A stretch of 64,000 nt of DNA from an uncultured Flavobacteriaceae bacterium (lineage in GTDB: Bacteria > Bacteroidota > Bacteroidia > Flavobacteriales > Flavobacteriaceae), in the NCBI GenBank assembly GCA_947494205.1, contig CANLUH010000004.1:88773-152772 (forward strand). The letters are read 5' to 3'. The notes under the pieces are model-generated. The model saw nothing but the letters and a program-made list of their open reading frames with translations. It did not search any database and was not told the DNA's origin. Of this stretch, positions 9,275 to 17,515 are shown in pieces. The position numbers were made by a program, and so were the translations under genes. The first letter of the stretch is position 1; the number at the start of each line of letters is the position of its first letter.

Positions 9275-10147
9275 TTATTTTTTATTCGCTAAATACACAC
9301 CAATTAATATAATTAGTGTTGCAAAGCCTTGTAATACACTAAATCCTTCTCCATCTAAAAGCCCCCAACCTAAAGCAACAATAGGCATTATATAAGTTAC
9401 AGAAGACGCAAAAACTGGTGTTGATATCTGTACCAATTTATTAAATAATACTTTCGCTAAAGCAGTTCCAAACAAAGATAAAATAGAGACATACAAGAGA
9501 GACGTTAATACGTGCTCTCCATTTAATGCTTCTGCTTTAAAAAAGCCTGTAAATAGTAATATTATAAAAGCAGGAACTATAATAGGTACAAAATTACCAA
9601 CCGCTATTGTTAATGGTTTTATATCTTGCAAATAGCGTTTTATAATATTTACATTAATAGCATACATTAGTGTAGATGCTATAACAAAACCTGCATATAA
9701 GTAATTTTGATTAGGGTTTAATTCTGCTCCTTTTAATATTAAAATGGCTGTACCTATAAAACCAATAATAACCCCTAACATTTGGCGTTTGCTAGTTCCA
9801 ATTTTAAATATAGCAAAACCCATTAATATAGTATTTAATGGCACTAACGAGTTTAAAATAGATGCTATAGCGCTATCTATTTCTGTTTCTGCAATAGCAA
9901 AGAAGAACGCTGGAAAAAAGGAAGCTATAAATCCAGATATAGTAATCCACTTCCAATCCTTTTTACTAATTGTTTTAATTCTTTTAAAACCAATAATTAA
10001 CAAAAACAATCCAGTTATTATAATGCGTAAAGCTCCTAATTGATATGCTGTTAAGCCTAATAAAGATTTTTTAATTAGTATAAACGAAGTCCCCCAAATT
10101 AGTGAAAGCAATAGCAAATAACCCCATTTCGAATTTTTATTTGGCAT
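9275..10147 (-). CDS. EamA/DMT family transporter
   Basis: The 290-residue protein has ten predicted membrane segments arranged as two EamA repeats (about 1-135 and 150-288). The start of each repeat shows the family pattern (LLLSLIWGTSFILIKKSL near residue 15). DMT proteins of this size export or exchange metabolites such as amino acids; no substrate can be read from sequence. It stands alone on the minus strand between a shared terminator and the divergent metal-binding lipoprotein gene. Confidence 0.9.
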   Translation of the reverse strand: MPNKNSKWGYLLLLSLIWGTSFILIKKSLLGLTAYQLGALRIIITGLFLLIIGFKRIKTISKKDWKWITISGFIASFFPAFFFAIAETEIDSAIASILNSLVPLNTILMGFAIFKIGTSKRQMLGVIIGFIGTAILILKGAELNPNQNYLYAGFVIASTLMYAINVNIIKRYLQDIKPLTIAVGNFVPIIVPAFIILLFTGFFKAEALNGEHVLTSLLYVSILSLFGTALAKVLFNKLVQISTPVFASSVTYIMPIVALGWGLLDGEGFSVLQGFATLIILIGVYLANKK

Positions 10148-10278
10148 AATAACTAGTTTAGTTATGCAAAAATGGAATTATTAATGCAATAAATAGATAT
10201 AATTATTAATTTTGTAATCTATATTTTAATAATTAAATTCTATAGTTCTCAAATACTACAGAATAAAAACAACAACTT

Positions 10279-10782
10279 ATGAAATCAATAAAAAATATAT
10301 TACTTATTACTGCATTAACTTTAGTTGCTTTTAGTTGTAAAAATGAAACTGCCGAACCTGAAGTAAAAACAGTTAAAACTGAAGCTACAACTAAAAAAGC
10401 CGCTCTAGACCCTAATGCGACGTATGCTAAAGCTGAATTTAAAATAGAAGGCATGACTTGCGCTATGGGATGTGCAAAAACTATTGAAAAGAAAATGGCT
10501 AAAATGGAAGGTGTAAAGTCTGCTACTGTAGACTTCGACAGACAATTAGCTATGGTAGAATACGACAACGCTAAAGTAACACCTACAACTTTAGAAAATA
10601 CAGTAACTAGCGTTGCCGATATTTATAAGGTGAAAGACATGAAAACTGTAGACGCTTTTTCTAAAAAAGAATGTAAAGCAGACTGTAAAAAAGATTGTTG
10701 TAAAAATAAAACTGAAGCAGAGAAGAAAGCCTGTGCTAAAGATTGCAAAAAGGCTTGTTGCGTTAAAGCTGAAAAAGCTTAA
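10279..10782 (+). CDS. HMA-domain lipoprotein with a cysteine-rich tail
   Basis: The 167-residue protein has a lipoprotein signal (lipid-attached Cys20 in VAFSC). An HMA (heavy-metal-associated) domain spans about 50-120. The usual GMTCxxC metal loop is here GMTCAMGC, with three residues between C61 and C65. The last 40 residues hold eight cysteines in Lys-rich CxxxC and CC patterns (such as CKADCKKDCC), a likely metal-binding tail. A -7-like box TAATTTTG lies at 10207-10214. The protein probably binds copper or a similar soft metal in the periplasm; metal identity is inference. No efflux ATPase is next to it. Confidence 0.85.
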   Translation: MKSIKNILLITALTLVAFSCKNETAEPEVKTVKTEATTKKAALDPNATYAKAEFKIEGMTCAMGCAKTIEKKMAKMEGVKSATVDFDRQLAMVEYDNAKVTPTTLENTVTSVADIYKVKDMKTVDAFSKKECKADCKKDCCKNKTEAEKKACAKDCKKACCVKAEKA

Positions 10783-10802
10783 TATCACTCACATTATCAT
10801 AC

Positions 10803-10838
10803 AAAAAAAAGGATTCGCAATGCGAATCCTTTTTTTTT
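10803..10838 (+). terminator. Bidirectional intrinsic terminator
   Basis: A near-perfect palindrome around GGATTCGC/GCGAATCC is flanked by an A8 tract and a T8 tract. It lies between the converging HMA lipoprotein and gldD genes. Confidence 0.85.
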
Positions 10839-10865
10839 GTAAAATCGTTTAAAGGAGTTATATCT

Positions 10866-11468
10866 TTAATTTTTCCATTTTACAGATTCCATAATCTGTT
10901 TAATATCTTTTTGTAAATAATCTGCCGCTGGTAAAATAGAATCGTAGTTGGGCTTAGCATAGAAATATAAAGAGCCTACCAGAAAGTGTTTAATACTATC
11001 TGTAACATAAAATTGCGATTGTGATGCAGCATTACCTCCTACTTCGTAAAACATACCATATACTTTACGTTCGCTATTTATGTATGGTTGTTCTACAATT
11101 TCATCTGCCTTTTGTGTATGTTCTTGTGTAAAGTTTTGCGCATCTCTTAAAAACGTTCTTAAATGCTCAGGACTATTTTCTACTGCTTTGTAGGTTAAGT
11201 AAATAGAGCCTTTTAACTTAGGGTATTCTACAGTTACTCCATAACTAGTAGTTTCTGCTTTAAGTGTTTTTGTTCTTAAGTTTTCTCCTAAACCATTTCT
11301 ATCGAATGTAAACGGCATTTTAGTAATATCTTCCGTTTTATAATTAGCTTCAGGATATTCTAATCTTAAATAGGCATTTGGTTTAGGTGTTGTATTGTCT
11401 TCACAACTACTAAACAATGCTACTATTGCAATTAAACTTAAATATAAAACACTACTTTTCTTAATCAT
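10866..11468 (-). CDS. gldD: Gliding motility lipoprotein GldD
   Basis: The 200-residue lipoprotein (LFSSC signal, Cys22) matches GldD in length, in the N-terminal PNAYLRLEYPEANY segment and in its place next to gldE. In Flavobacterium johnsoniae GldD is required for gliding and for the function of the T9SS/gliding machinery; the exact biochemical role is not settled. It is the last gene of a minus-strand run mutY-ssb-gldE-gldD, 53 bp after gldE, and ends at a shared terminator. Confidence 0.95.
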   Translation of the reverse strand: MIKKSSVLYLSLIAIVALFSSCEDNTTPKPNAYLRLEYPEANYKTEDITKMPFTFDRNGLGENLRTKTLKAETTSYGVTVEYPKLKGSIYLTYKAVENSPEHLRTFLRDAQNFTQEHTQKADEIVEQPYINSERKVYGMFYEVGGNAASQSQFYVTDSIKHFLVGSLYFYAKPNYDSILPAADYLQKDIKQIMESVKWKN

Positions 11469-11521
11469 AAAATATATTCTGTATTTATAATAATTGAACT
11501 TAAAATCTTAATCACCCAACA

Positions 11522-12826
11522 CTACGGCAATGTTATTTTAAGGCGTTTTATGCGTCGCTTATCTAAGGCTTCAACTGTAAAAACGTAATTTTCGAAATTT
11601 ATTTTACTATTTGGTTTTGGGAAACTTCCCGAAATTTCTAAAACAAAACCAGCTAGCGTTTCAGCTTCTCCTTTATTATCTTCAAAAATATCACCATTTT
11701 CTAAGTGTACTATTTTATAAAAATCTTTTAAAGCTGTTTTACCTTCAAACACATAATTTTTATCGTCTAACTTAGAATAAATAATATCTTCGTCATCAAA
11801 CTCATCACTTATATCTCCTACAATTTCTTCAATAACATCTTCTAAAGACACAATTCCCGAAGTACCACCATATTCATCTACAACCACAGCCAAGTGTACT
11901 TTTTTCTCTTGAAATTCTGCCATTAGATCATCTAGCTTCTTGTTTTCTGGCACAAAAAACGGAGCTCGTAATAGACGTGTCCAGTCCATATCTTTCTTAT
12001 CGATATGTGGCAATACATCTTTAACGTATAAAATCCCTTTTATTGTATCTATATTATCTTGATATACTGGAATTCTAGAATAACCATTGGTTGTTATTTC
12101 CTTAATAATTTCAGAATAGCTTTGCTCTATATTTAAAGCAAAAATATCCATTCTTGGTCTCATGACCTGTTTAGTATCTGTATTACCAAAAGACACAATG
12201 CTTTTTAAAATTTTCTGTTCTTCTTGTGTGGTATCCTCCTCACTTGTTAATTCTAACGCTTGAGACAATTGGTCAACACTTAAATTAGATTTCTGTTTCC
12301 CTAATTTATTATGAATTCCTAATGTTATTTTTCGCATAGGTAAACTTATTGGCGAAAAAATAACGTCTAATATTTTTAATGGGTATGCCATTAACATAGA
12401 AAATTTAACATTATTTCTACTAGCATATATTTTAGGTAGAATTTCTCCGAAAAGCAATATTAAAAAGGTAACAACAACGACTTCTAAAGTAAATTTAAGC
12501 CATGCTGTTGTAATACTTTCAAAAATAATATTCCCTATAAATGCAAAGAGAATAACAATCCCTACGTTTATAAAGTTATTTGCAACTAATATGGTAGCTA
12601 ATAACTTTTTAGGGCGTTCTAGTAATTCTGAAATAATCTCTATTTTCTTAGATCCTTCTAAAGTTTCGTCTTCTAAATCTGTTCTTGTAAGAGAAAATAG
12701 TGCTACTTCTGCTCCAGAAATTAGTGCAGAACACACGAGTAACACTACAAGTAACACAAAACTTGAAACTACTGATATATCAATAGATGAAATTAGTAAT
12801 ATTAAACTGGCGGGTTCGGGATCCAA
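11522..12826 (-). CDS. gldE: Gliding motility-associated membrane protein GldE (CNNM/CBS family)
   Basis: The 434-residue protein has an N-terminal DUF21 membrane domain (about 15-190, four hydrophobic segments), two CBS domains (about 220-340; RMDIFALN and VSLEDVIEEIVGDI are visible) and a C-terminal CorC/HlyC-type domain. This is the layout of CNNM/CorC ion-transport-related proteins. In Flavobacteria the copy next to gldD is GldE, which partly supports GldD function. The order ssb-gldE-gldD matches that context, with 27 bp between ssb and gldE. Confidence 0.94.
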   Translation of the reverse strand: MDPEPASLILLISSIDISVVSSFVLLVVLLVCSALISGAEVALFSLTRTDLEDETLEGSKKIEIISELLERPKKLLATILVANNFINVGIVILFAFIGNIIFESITTAWLKFTLEVVVVTFLILLFGEILPKIYASRNNVKFSMLMAYPLKILDVIFSPISLPMRKITLGIHNKLGKQKSNLSVDQLSQALELTSEEDTTQEEQKILKSIVSFGNTDTKQVMRPRMDIFALNIEQSYSEIIKEITTNGYSRIPVYQDNIDTIKGILYVKDVLPHIDKKDMDWTRLLRAPFFVPENKKLDDLMAEFQEKKVHLAVVVDEYGGTSGIVSLEDVIEEIVGDISDEFDDEDIIYSKLDDKNYVFEGKTALKDFYKIVHLENGDIFEDNKGEAETLAGFVLEISGSFPKPNSKINFENYVFTVEALDKRRIKRLKITLP

Positions 12827-12853
12827 AGAATTTCGTATTAATTAATAATGGTG

Positions 12854-13291
12854 TTAAAAGGGCAAATCGTCGTTATCTGCTGGTGTATTTGTAGGCTCAA
12901 CTTTTGGGGCTGCTTGCTTTTGTTCTGGCGCCACTGGCATTGCTCCACTTTCTTTTTTAGTTGTTAAAAATGTAAAATCTGTAGCTTGAATTTCTGTAGA
13001 GTAACGATCATTCCCAGAATCGTCTTGCCATTTTCTTGTTTTTAAACGACCTTCTATATATACTTTATCGCCTTTACTTAAATACTTTTCGCAAATTTCG
13101 GCTGCTTTATTTCTCAACACTATATTATGCCACTCTGTATTAGTAATACGCTCGTTTGTTTGTTTGTTAGTGTATGTCTCATTTGTTGCTAAAGGAAAAC
13201 GACCAACACAGCCACCACCTTCAAAATAATGCATTTTCACTTCATCTCCTAAATGCCCTATTAGCATTACTTTATTTAATGTTCCAGACAT
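12854..13291 (-). CDS. ssb: Single-stranded DNA-binding protein
   Basis: The 145-residue protein has an N-terminal OB fold (MSGTLNKVMLIGHLGDEV, then NTEWHNIVL and EGRLKTRKW) at about 1-110. A Pro/Ala-rich linker follows, then an acidic tip DNDDLPF used to recruit repair and replication partners. A TAnnTTTG-type box on the minus strand (13325-13318) sits 27 bp upstream. It lies between mutY and gldE, which makes a repair-plus-motility run common in this family. Confidence 0.97.
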   Translation of the reverse strand: MSGTLNKVMLIGHLGDEVKMHYFEGGGCVGRFPLATNETYTNKQTNERITNTEWHNIVLRNKAAEICEKYLSKGDKVYIEGRLKTRKWQDDSGNDRYSTEIQATDFTFLTTKKESGAMPVAPEQKQAAPKVEPTNTPADNDDLPF

Positions 13292-13386
13292 AAATTATTC
13301 GTTTTGTTTAAGTTTTGCAAAACTAGGCTTTTGCAATTCATAATCTTAAATTTAATAAAAAAAAAGTATTGTTTGCTTATACCATA

Positions 13387-14421
13387 CTAAAAATTAAAGT
13401 TTTCTATAAAATTACTTAATAAAATAGGTACAGGATACACTCTAATATCCTTAAACAAAATGCCTTCTTTTAAGTCATTATTTAATGAGACTATCCAAAA
13501 TTTAGTATATAAATGTTGGTGCGATAATTTATGCACCAATGGTTGTTCATTATATAATGAAACGTCATAAGTCTTATTTTCTAATATTTCTAATGTTTTT
13601 AATTCGGTAGTTATATCTTCATCAGGCTTAGTTGTTTCAATTAAAGGGAACTGGTATAGGTTTTGCCAAATACCTTTACCTTCTCGCTTTTCTAGTATTG
13701 TTTTTTTGTTTTTAGACAGAATAACTATAAAATTAAAATACTTCTTTTTAACTTTTAATGTTTTCAACTTAACCGGTAGCTCTTCTATTTTATTTTCTCT
13801 AAATGCTACGCAATTAGTATTTATGGGGCAAACTGTACAATCTGGTTTTTTAGGCTTACATTGTCTTGCTCCAAACTCCATAATCGCTTGATTAAATGTC
13901 GCTGGATCCTTTTTATCTATTAAATCTTGAGCTAAAGCTTTAAATTCTTTAAAGCCTTTTCCAATATTAATAGGCGTTTCTATACCATAATAACGAGACA
14001 ATCCTCTATACACATTACCATCTACAACAGCAGTGGCTTCATTAAAACAAATTGAAGCTATAGCGCTTGCTGTATAATCGCCAACACCTTTTAATTTTAT
14101 AATCTCTTTATAGGTATTAGGGAACACGCCGTTTAAATCGTTAGCAATATATTTTGCAGAAGCATGTAAATTTCTAGCTCTAGAGTAATACCCTAAGCCT
14201 TGCCATAATTTTAAAACGGCACTTTCATCTGCGTTAGCTAAATCAAAAACTGTTGGGAATTTAGCGGTAAATGCGCTGTAATATGGTAGTCCTTGTTTAA
14301 CTTGAGTTTGTTGTAAAATGATTTCTGAAAGCCAAATATAGTAGGGGTTTTGAGTGTTTCGCCAAGGCAAATCTCGCTTGTTAACTGAATACCAGTCAAT
14401 TAAAGTTTTAGATATATTCAT
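13387..14421 (-). CDS. mutY: Adenine DNA glycosylase MutY
   Basis: This enzyme removes A mispaired with 8-oxoguanine. Counted from the chosen start (344 residues), E33 in LSEIILQQTQ and D134 in VVDGNV are the catalytic pair. A helix-hairpin-helix (KLKGVGDYTASAIAS) lies at 109-123. The 4Fe-4S cysteines are C188, C195, C198 and C204 (C-x6-C-x2-C-x5-C). A NUDIX-like 8-oxoG recognition domain fills the C-terminus. An upstream in-frame start at 14445 would add a poor hydrophobic stretch, so ATG 14421 (MNISKTLIDW) is preferred. A CAAAAGTA box (TACTTTTG on the minus strand) at 14443-14450 fits a promoter directly upstream. Confidence 0.96.
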   Translation of the reverse strand: MNISKTLIDWYSVNKRDLPWRNTQNPYYIWLSEIILQQTQVKQGLPYYSAFTAKFPTVFDLANADESAVLKLWQGLGYYSRARNLHASAKYIANDLNGVFPNTYKEIIKLKGVGDYTASAIASICFNEATAVVDGNVYRGLSRYYGIETPINIGKGFKEFKALAQDLIDKKDPATFNQAIMEFGARQCKPKKPDCTVCPINTNCVAFRENKIEELPVKLKTLKVKKKYFNFIVILSKNKKTILEKREGKGIWQNLYQFPLIETTKPDEDITTELKTLEILENKTYDVSLYNEQPLVHKLSHQHLYTKFWIVSLNNDLKEGILFKDIRVYPVPILLSNFIENFNF

Positions 14422-14483
14422 TTTTAAAAAAAATACGAATAACAAAAGTAATCGTTTATTGTATTAAATTTTAATGAATTAGG

Positions 14484-14516
14484 TTTGAAATATTGAATAT
14501 TAAATTCCTATATTTG
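14484..14516 (+). promoter_or_regulatory. Bacteroidota-type promoter for the HU operon
   Basis: TTTG (14484-14487) is followed after 21 bp by TATATTTG (14509-14516), a full match to the Bacteroidota -33/-7 consensus. It gives a leader of about 40 bases before the HU start. Confidence 0.8.
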
Positions 14517-14560
14517 CCCACCTTTAAAATTAATAGTAACCCAAATAAAAGGAAGAGAAA

Positions 14561-14851
14561 ATGACTAAAGCTGATTTAGTATCAAAAATTTCTGAGAAAT
14601 TAGGAATAGAAAAAGGAGATGTTCAAGCAACAGTAGAAACGTTCATGGAAGAAGTAAAAACATCTTTAGAGAGCGGAGACAATGTATATTTAAGAGGTTT
14701 TGGTAGTTTTATCATAAAAACTAGAGCCGAAAAGACTGGTAGAAATATTTCTAAGAACACAACAATTAAAATACCAGCACACAATATCCCTGCATTTAAA
14801 CCTGCAAAAGTATTTGTAGAAGGTGTAAAAACTAATGTAGACGTAAAGTAA
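14561..14851 (+). CDS. HU/IHF family DNA-binding protein
   Basis: The 96-residue nucleoid protein begins MTKADLVSKISEKLGI. It carries the beta-arm region with RGFGSFIIKTRAEKTGRN and the KIPAHNIPAFKPAK end that is typical of HU/IHF subunits. It bends DNA as a dimer. A GGAAG purine run 5 bases before the ATG looks like a Shine-Dalgarno site, which is uncommon in Bacteroidota. A strong promoter precedes it, and a 30-residue basic protein gene follows 41 bp downstream. Confidence 0.95.
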   Translation: MTKADLVSKISEKLGIEKGDVQATVETFMEEVKTSLESGDNVYLRGFGSFIIKTRAEKTGRNISKNTTIKIPAHNIPAFKPAKVFVEGVKTNVDVK

Positions 14852-14892
14852 AAAGTATTAAAACGAATTATTAATTTAAAACCCGACATCTT

Positions 14893-14985
14893 ATGCCAAG
14901 TGGTAAAAAAAGAAAGAGACACAAGGTTGCAACGCATAAGCGTAAAAAGAGAAGACGCGCTAATCGTCACAAGAAGAAAAAATAA
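14893..14985 (+). CDS. 30-residue extremely basic protein, candidate ribosomal protein
   Basis: The ORF encodes 30 residues, of which 20 are Lys, Arg or His (start MPSGKKRKRHKVATHK, end HKKKK). It lies 41 bp after the HU gene and is closed 3 bp after its stop by a perfect terminator, so it belongs to the HU transcript. Size and charge resemble tiny ribosomal proteins. A novel protein bL38 was reported in the Flavobacterium johnsoniae ribosome; whether this is the same protein I cannot tell. RNase G is the next gene. The coding call rests on composition, position and a clean ATG/stop; identity is open. Confidence 0.78.
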   Translation: MPSGKKRKRHKVATHKRKKRRRANRHKKKK

Positions 14986-14988
14986 TTC

Positions 14989-15017
14989 AAAAAAGTAGTT
15001 TTTTAAACTACTTTTTT
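14989..15017 (+). terminator. Intrinsic terminator after the HU/basic-protein unit
   Basis: A perfect 13-bp stem (14989-15001 with 15005-15017) with a 3-base loop ends in a T6 run. It separates the HU unit from the rng leader. Confidence 0.85.
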
Positions 15018-15060
15018 GGTTTGTTAAAAACAATGTTCTTTGAAATCGAGTTTAATGTAT

Positions 15061-15167
15061 TAATACGTAAGACCTTGCGTATTTATTAAGCTCAACGGAT
15101 TTAGAAAATCCTGTGAAATACCTTAGTAAAAAGTTAATCTTAAACAACCAAGGTTAATTAAGGTATT
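15061..15167 (+). promoter_or_regulatory. Three-hairpin leader upstream of RNase G
   Basis: Between the terminator at 15017 and the rng ATG at 15253, three inverted repeats follow one another: AATACG/CGTATT (about 15062-15083), GGATTT/AAATCC (15097-15111), and a long hairpin with a 9-bp outer stem (15117-15125 with 15159-15167) and an 8-bp inner stem (15134-15141 with 15150-15157, one G-U pair). This is more structure than usual for an intergenic gap here. Enterobacterial RNase E controls its own mRNA through leader hairpins, so a similar role is plausible but unproven. The region could also hold a small RNA. Confidence 0.4.
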
Positions 15168-15252
15168 CTATCTAGTAGTTGCTATGCAGTTATTAGGTAA
15201 AAAATAATGTATAATCCATCTGTACTTAATTGTATGGATAAAAATTAACGAA

Positions 15253-16797
15253 ATGGATAGAGAATTAATTATTCGATCTAGTTCACAAGCTGTTGATTTT
15301 GCCTTATTAAAAGATGGAAAACTTATTGAATTACATAAAGATGAAGATAGTAACAACTTTTCTGTTGGCGATGTGTTTATTGCCAAAATTAGAAAAGCGG
15401 TTCCTGGCCTAAATGCTGCATTTGTTAATGTAGGTTACGAGAAAGATGCATTTTTGCATTATCACGATTTAGGACCAAAAATATCGACACTTTTAAAATT
15501 CACAAAACGTGTAAGCACAGGTAAATTAAATGACTTTTCTTTAAAAGACTACCCATTTGAAAAAGATATTGATAAAGACGGCAAAATTACTGACGTCTTA
15601 AAATCAAATCAATCAATGTTAGTACAAATTGTAAAGGAACCAATCTCTACCAAAGGCCCTAGAATTAGCTCTGAGCTTTCTATTGCTGGTAGATACATTG
15701 TATTAGTCCCTTTTTCAGACCGTATTTCTGTTTCACAAAAAATAGAAGACAGAGCTGAAAAAGACAGACTTAAACTTTTGGTAAAAAGTATTACACCAAA
15801 AGGTTTCGGCGTAATTATACGAACAGTAGCCAAAGGCAAAAAAGTTGCTGAGTTAGACAAGGATTTACAAAATTTGCTTGGTCGTTGGACCGCAATGTGT
15901 AAAAAATTGAACAAAGCACATCACCCTACAAAAGTTTTAGGTGAATTAAATAAAGCATCTTCTATATTAAGAGATATCTTTAACGATTCGTTTACTGGTA
16001 TTCATGTAAATGATGAAGAGCTTTATATTCAAATTAAAGAGTACGTGCAAACTATTGCACCAAAGAAAGAGTCAATAGTAAAATTACATCAACCCAAAGT
16101 CCAACTTTTTGAAAAGTTTGGCGTGGAAAGACAAATAAAAACAGCTTTTGGAAAAACTGTTTCTATGGCAAAAGGTGCCTATTTAGTTATTGAACATACT
16201 GAAGCACTACATGTTATTGATGTAAACAGTGGGAATAGATCTAATAAATCGAACTCACAAGAAGATACAGCAATGGAAGTAAATTTAATTTCTGCTACAG
16301 AAGTCGCAAGACAACTTCGCCTTAGAGATATGGGAGGTATTATAGTAGTAGATTTTATAGATTTAACTAATGCTGAAAACAGAAAAAAACTATTTAATCA
16401 TCTTCGTGATGAAATGAAAGATGATAGAGCCAAACACAAAATATTACCTCCAAGTAAGTTTGGTCTGATTCAAATTACGAGACAAAGAGTAAGACCAGAA
16501 ATGAACATTAAAACCCGTGAGGAAAACCCTAACGGACAAAATGGAAGTGAGGTTGAAGCACCAATTGTATTGGTAGAAAAAATGACTCAACAGCTCGAAC
16601 AATTATTAAAAAAAGACTATAAAAAGATATCTTTAAACACACATCCTTTTATAGCAGCCTTTTTAACAAAAGGTTTTCCATCTATACGTTCAAAATGGTT
16701 TTTTGAACATAAAAAATGGGTCAAAATTATACCTAGAGATGCTTACACATATTTAGAATATCATTTTTTAGATAAAAATGGTAACGAAATTAAATAA
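15253..16797 (+). CDS. rng: Ribonuclease E/G family endoribonuclease
   Basis: The 514-residue protein matches the catalytic half of RNase E/G, which cuts single-stranded RNA and processes rRNA and mRNA. An S1-like RNA-binding region spans about 35-140 with an insertion. The 5'-sensor and DNase-I-like catalytic region follow, with metal-binding D323 (HVIDVNSG) and D367 (IVVDFIDLTN). The zinc-link CPxC seen in E. coli RNase E is absent; residues around 423-432 read ENPNGQNGSE instead. There is no long C-terminal degradosome scaffold, so it is G-like in length. It is preceded by a structured leader and ends at a 15-bp terminator. Confidence 0.95.
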   Translation: MDRELIIRSSSQAVDFALLKDGKLIELHKDEDSNNFSVGDVFIAKIRKAVPGLNAAFVNVGYEKDAFLHYHDLGPKISTLLKFTKRVSTGKLNDFSLKDYPFEKDIDKDGKITDVLKSNQSMLVQIVKEPISTKGPRISSELSIAGRYIVLVPFSDRISVSQKIEDRAEKDRLKLLVKSITPKGFGVIIRTVAKGKKVAELDKDLQNLLGRWTAMCKKLNKAHHPTKVLGELNKASSILRDIFNDSFTGIHVNDEELYIQIKEYVQTIAPKKESIVKLHQPKVQLFEKFGVERQIKTAFGKTVSMAKGAYLVIEHTEALHVIDVNSGNRSNKSNSQEDTAMEVNLISATEVARQLRLRDMGGIIVVDFIDLTNAENRKKLFNHLRDEMKDDRAKHKILPPSKFGLIQITRQRVRPEMNIKTREENPNGQNGSEVEAPIVLVEKMTQQLEQLLKKDYKKISLNTHPFIAAFLTKGFPSIRSKWFFEHKKWVKIIPRDAYTYLEYHFLDKNGNEIK

Positions 16798-16801
16798 CTT
16801 A

Positions 16802-16835
16802 AAAAACGCCTAAACTATATAGTTTAGGCGTTTTT
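16802..16835 (+). terminator. Bidirectional intrinsic terminator after rng
   Basis: A perfect 15-bp stem (16802-16816 with 16821-16835), a 4-base loop, an A-run at the 5' side and a T-run at the 3' side. It also serves the converging gene at 16856. Confidence 0.9.
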
Positions 16836-16855
16836 GTTTTATACGTTTTTAAAAA

Positions 16856-17428
16856 TTAAAAACGATAACCAATATAAAAATCGCCTTTAACTAAAGCATC
16901 AAACTCACTAGTATTTAGTAAGTTTCTACCTCCTCCTAGTTTAATTTCAAAGACAAAACCTGCACTATTAATCCACTTTTTCCCTAAGGCTAACCCTATA
17001 GAAATATCAAAGAAGTTTTCTTCTCTTTCTCTAAATCTTATAGAGTCATCTTGTAGTGTAAGATAATCGTCTAAATAATTCTTTCCACCAAAGAAAGAAG
17101 TAAAGCCTTCAACAAAAAAACCTTTTGCACCATAATCCTCTTTAGTTTGAAAATACATTCTGTAGAATGGCGTTATTGAGTAGTTTTCTGGATATTCATT
17201 TTCCGAATTGAAGTTTAAAAGCACAGCGGCTCCAAATCCTCTATTACTATCTTGTACATATTCATAAACACCTTCAAAAATAGGTCCTGCAAGGAGTTTT
17301 AAGGCCCCTAGCCGTACTTCATGCTTTTTATCTGTAATAGCTATTGTTTCTTCTACTTTAGTGTCTTGTGCCATTACATTATTTACTATCACAAACGCGA
17401 CAAAAGACATTAATACATACTTTTTCAT
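16856..17428 (-). CDS. Secreted outer-membrane-type protein (DUF3575-like), unknown function
   Basis: The 190-residue protein has a signal peptide (1-20, ending VMAQ). Alternating polar/aromatic strands follow, with a terminal IGYRF-like aromatic end, as in small eight-strand beta barrels. Segments such as ITPFYRMYFQT and SIGLALGKKW recall the DUF3575 family of Bacteroidota. No catalytic motif is visible. It lies downstream of the very large outer-membrane gene on the same strand, 87 bp away, with no obvious terminator between them. Confidence 0.65.
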   Translation of the reverse strand: MKKYVLMSFVAFVIVNNVMAQDTKVEETIAITDKKHEVRLGALKLLAGPIFEGVYEYVQDSNRGFGAAVLLNFNSENEYPENYSITPFYRMYFQTKEDYGAKGFFVEGFTSFFGGKNYLDDYLTLQDDSIRFREREENFFDISIGLALGKKWINSAGFVFEIKLGGGRNLLNTSEFDALVKGDFYIGYRF

Positions 17429-17515
17429 AAATTGATTTTAAGTTTTAGTTATTAAGAATTATTCTAAATAAAGATGCGTCAACTTAAAAAAGGTTGCGTT
17501 AAAATTTGTGAAAAA

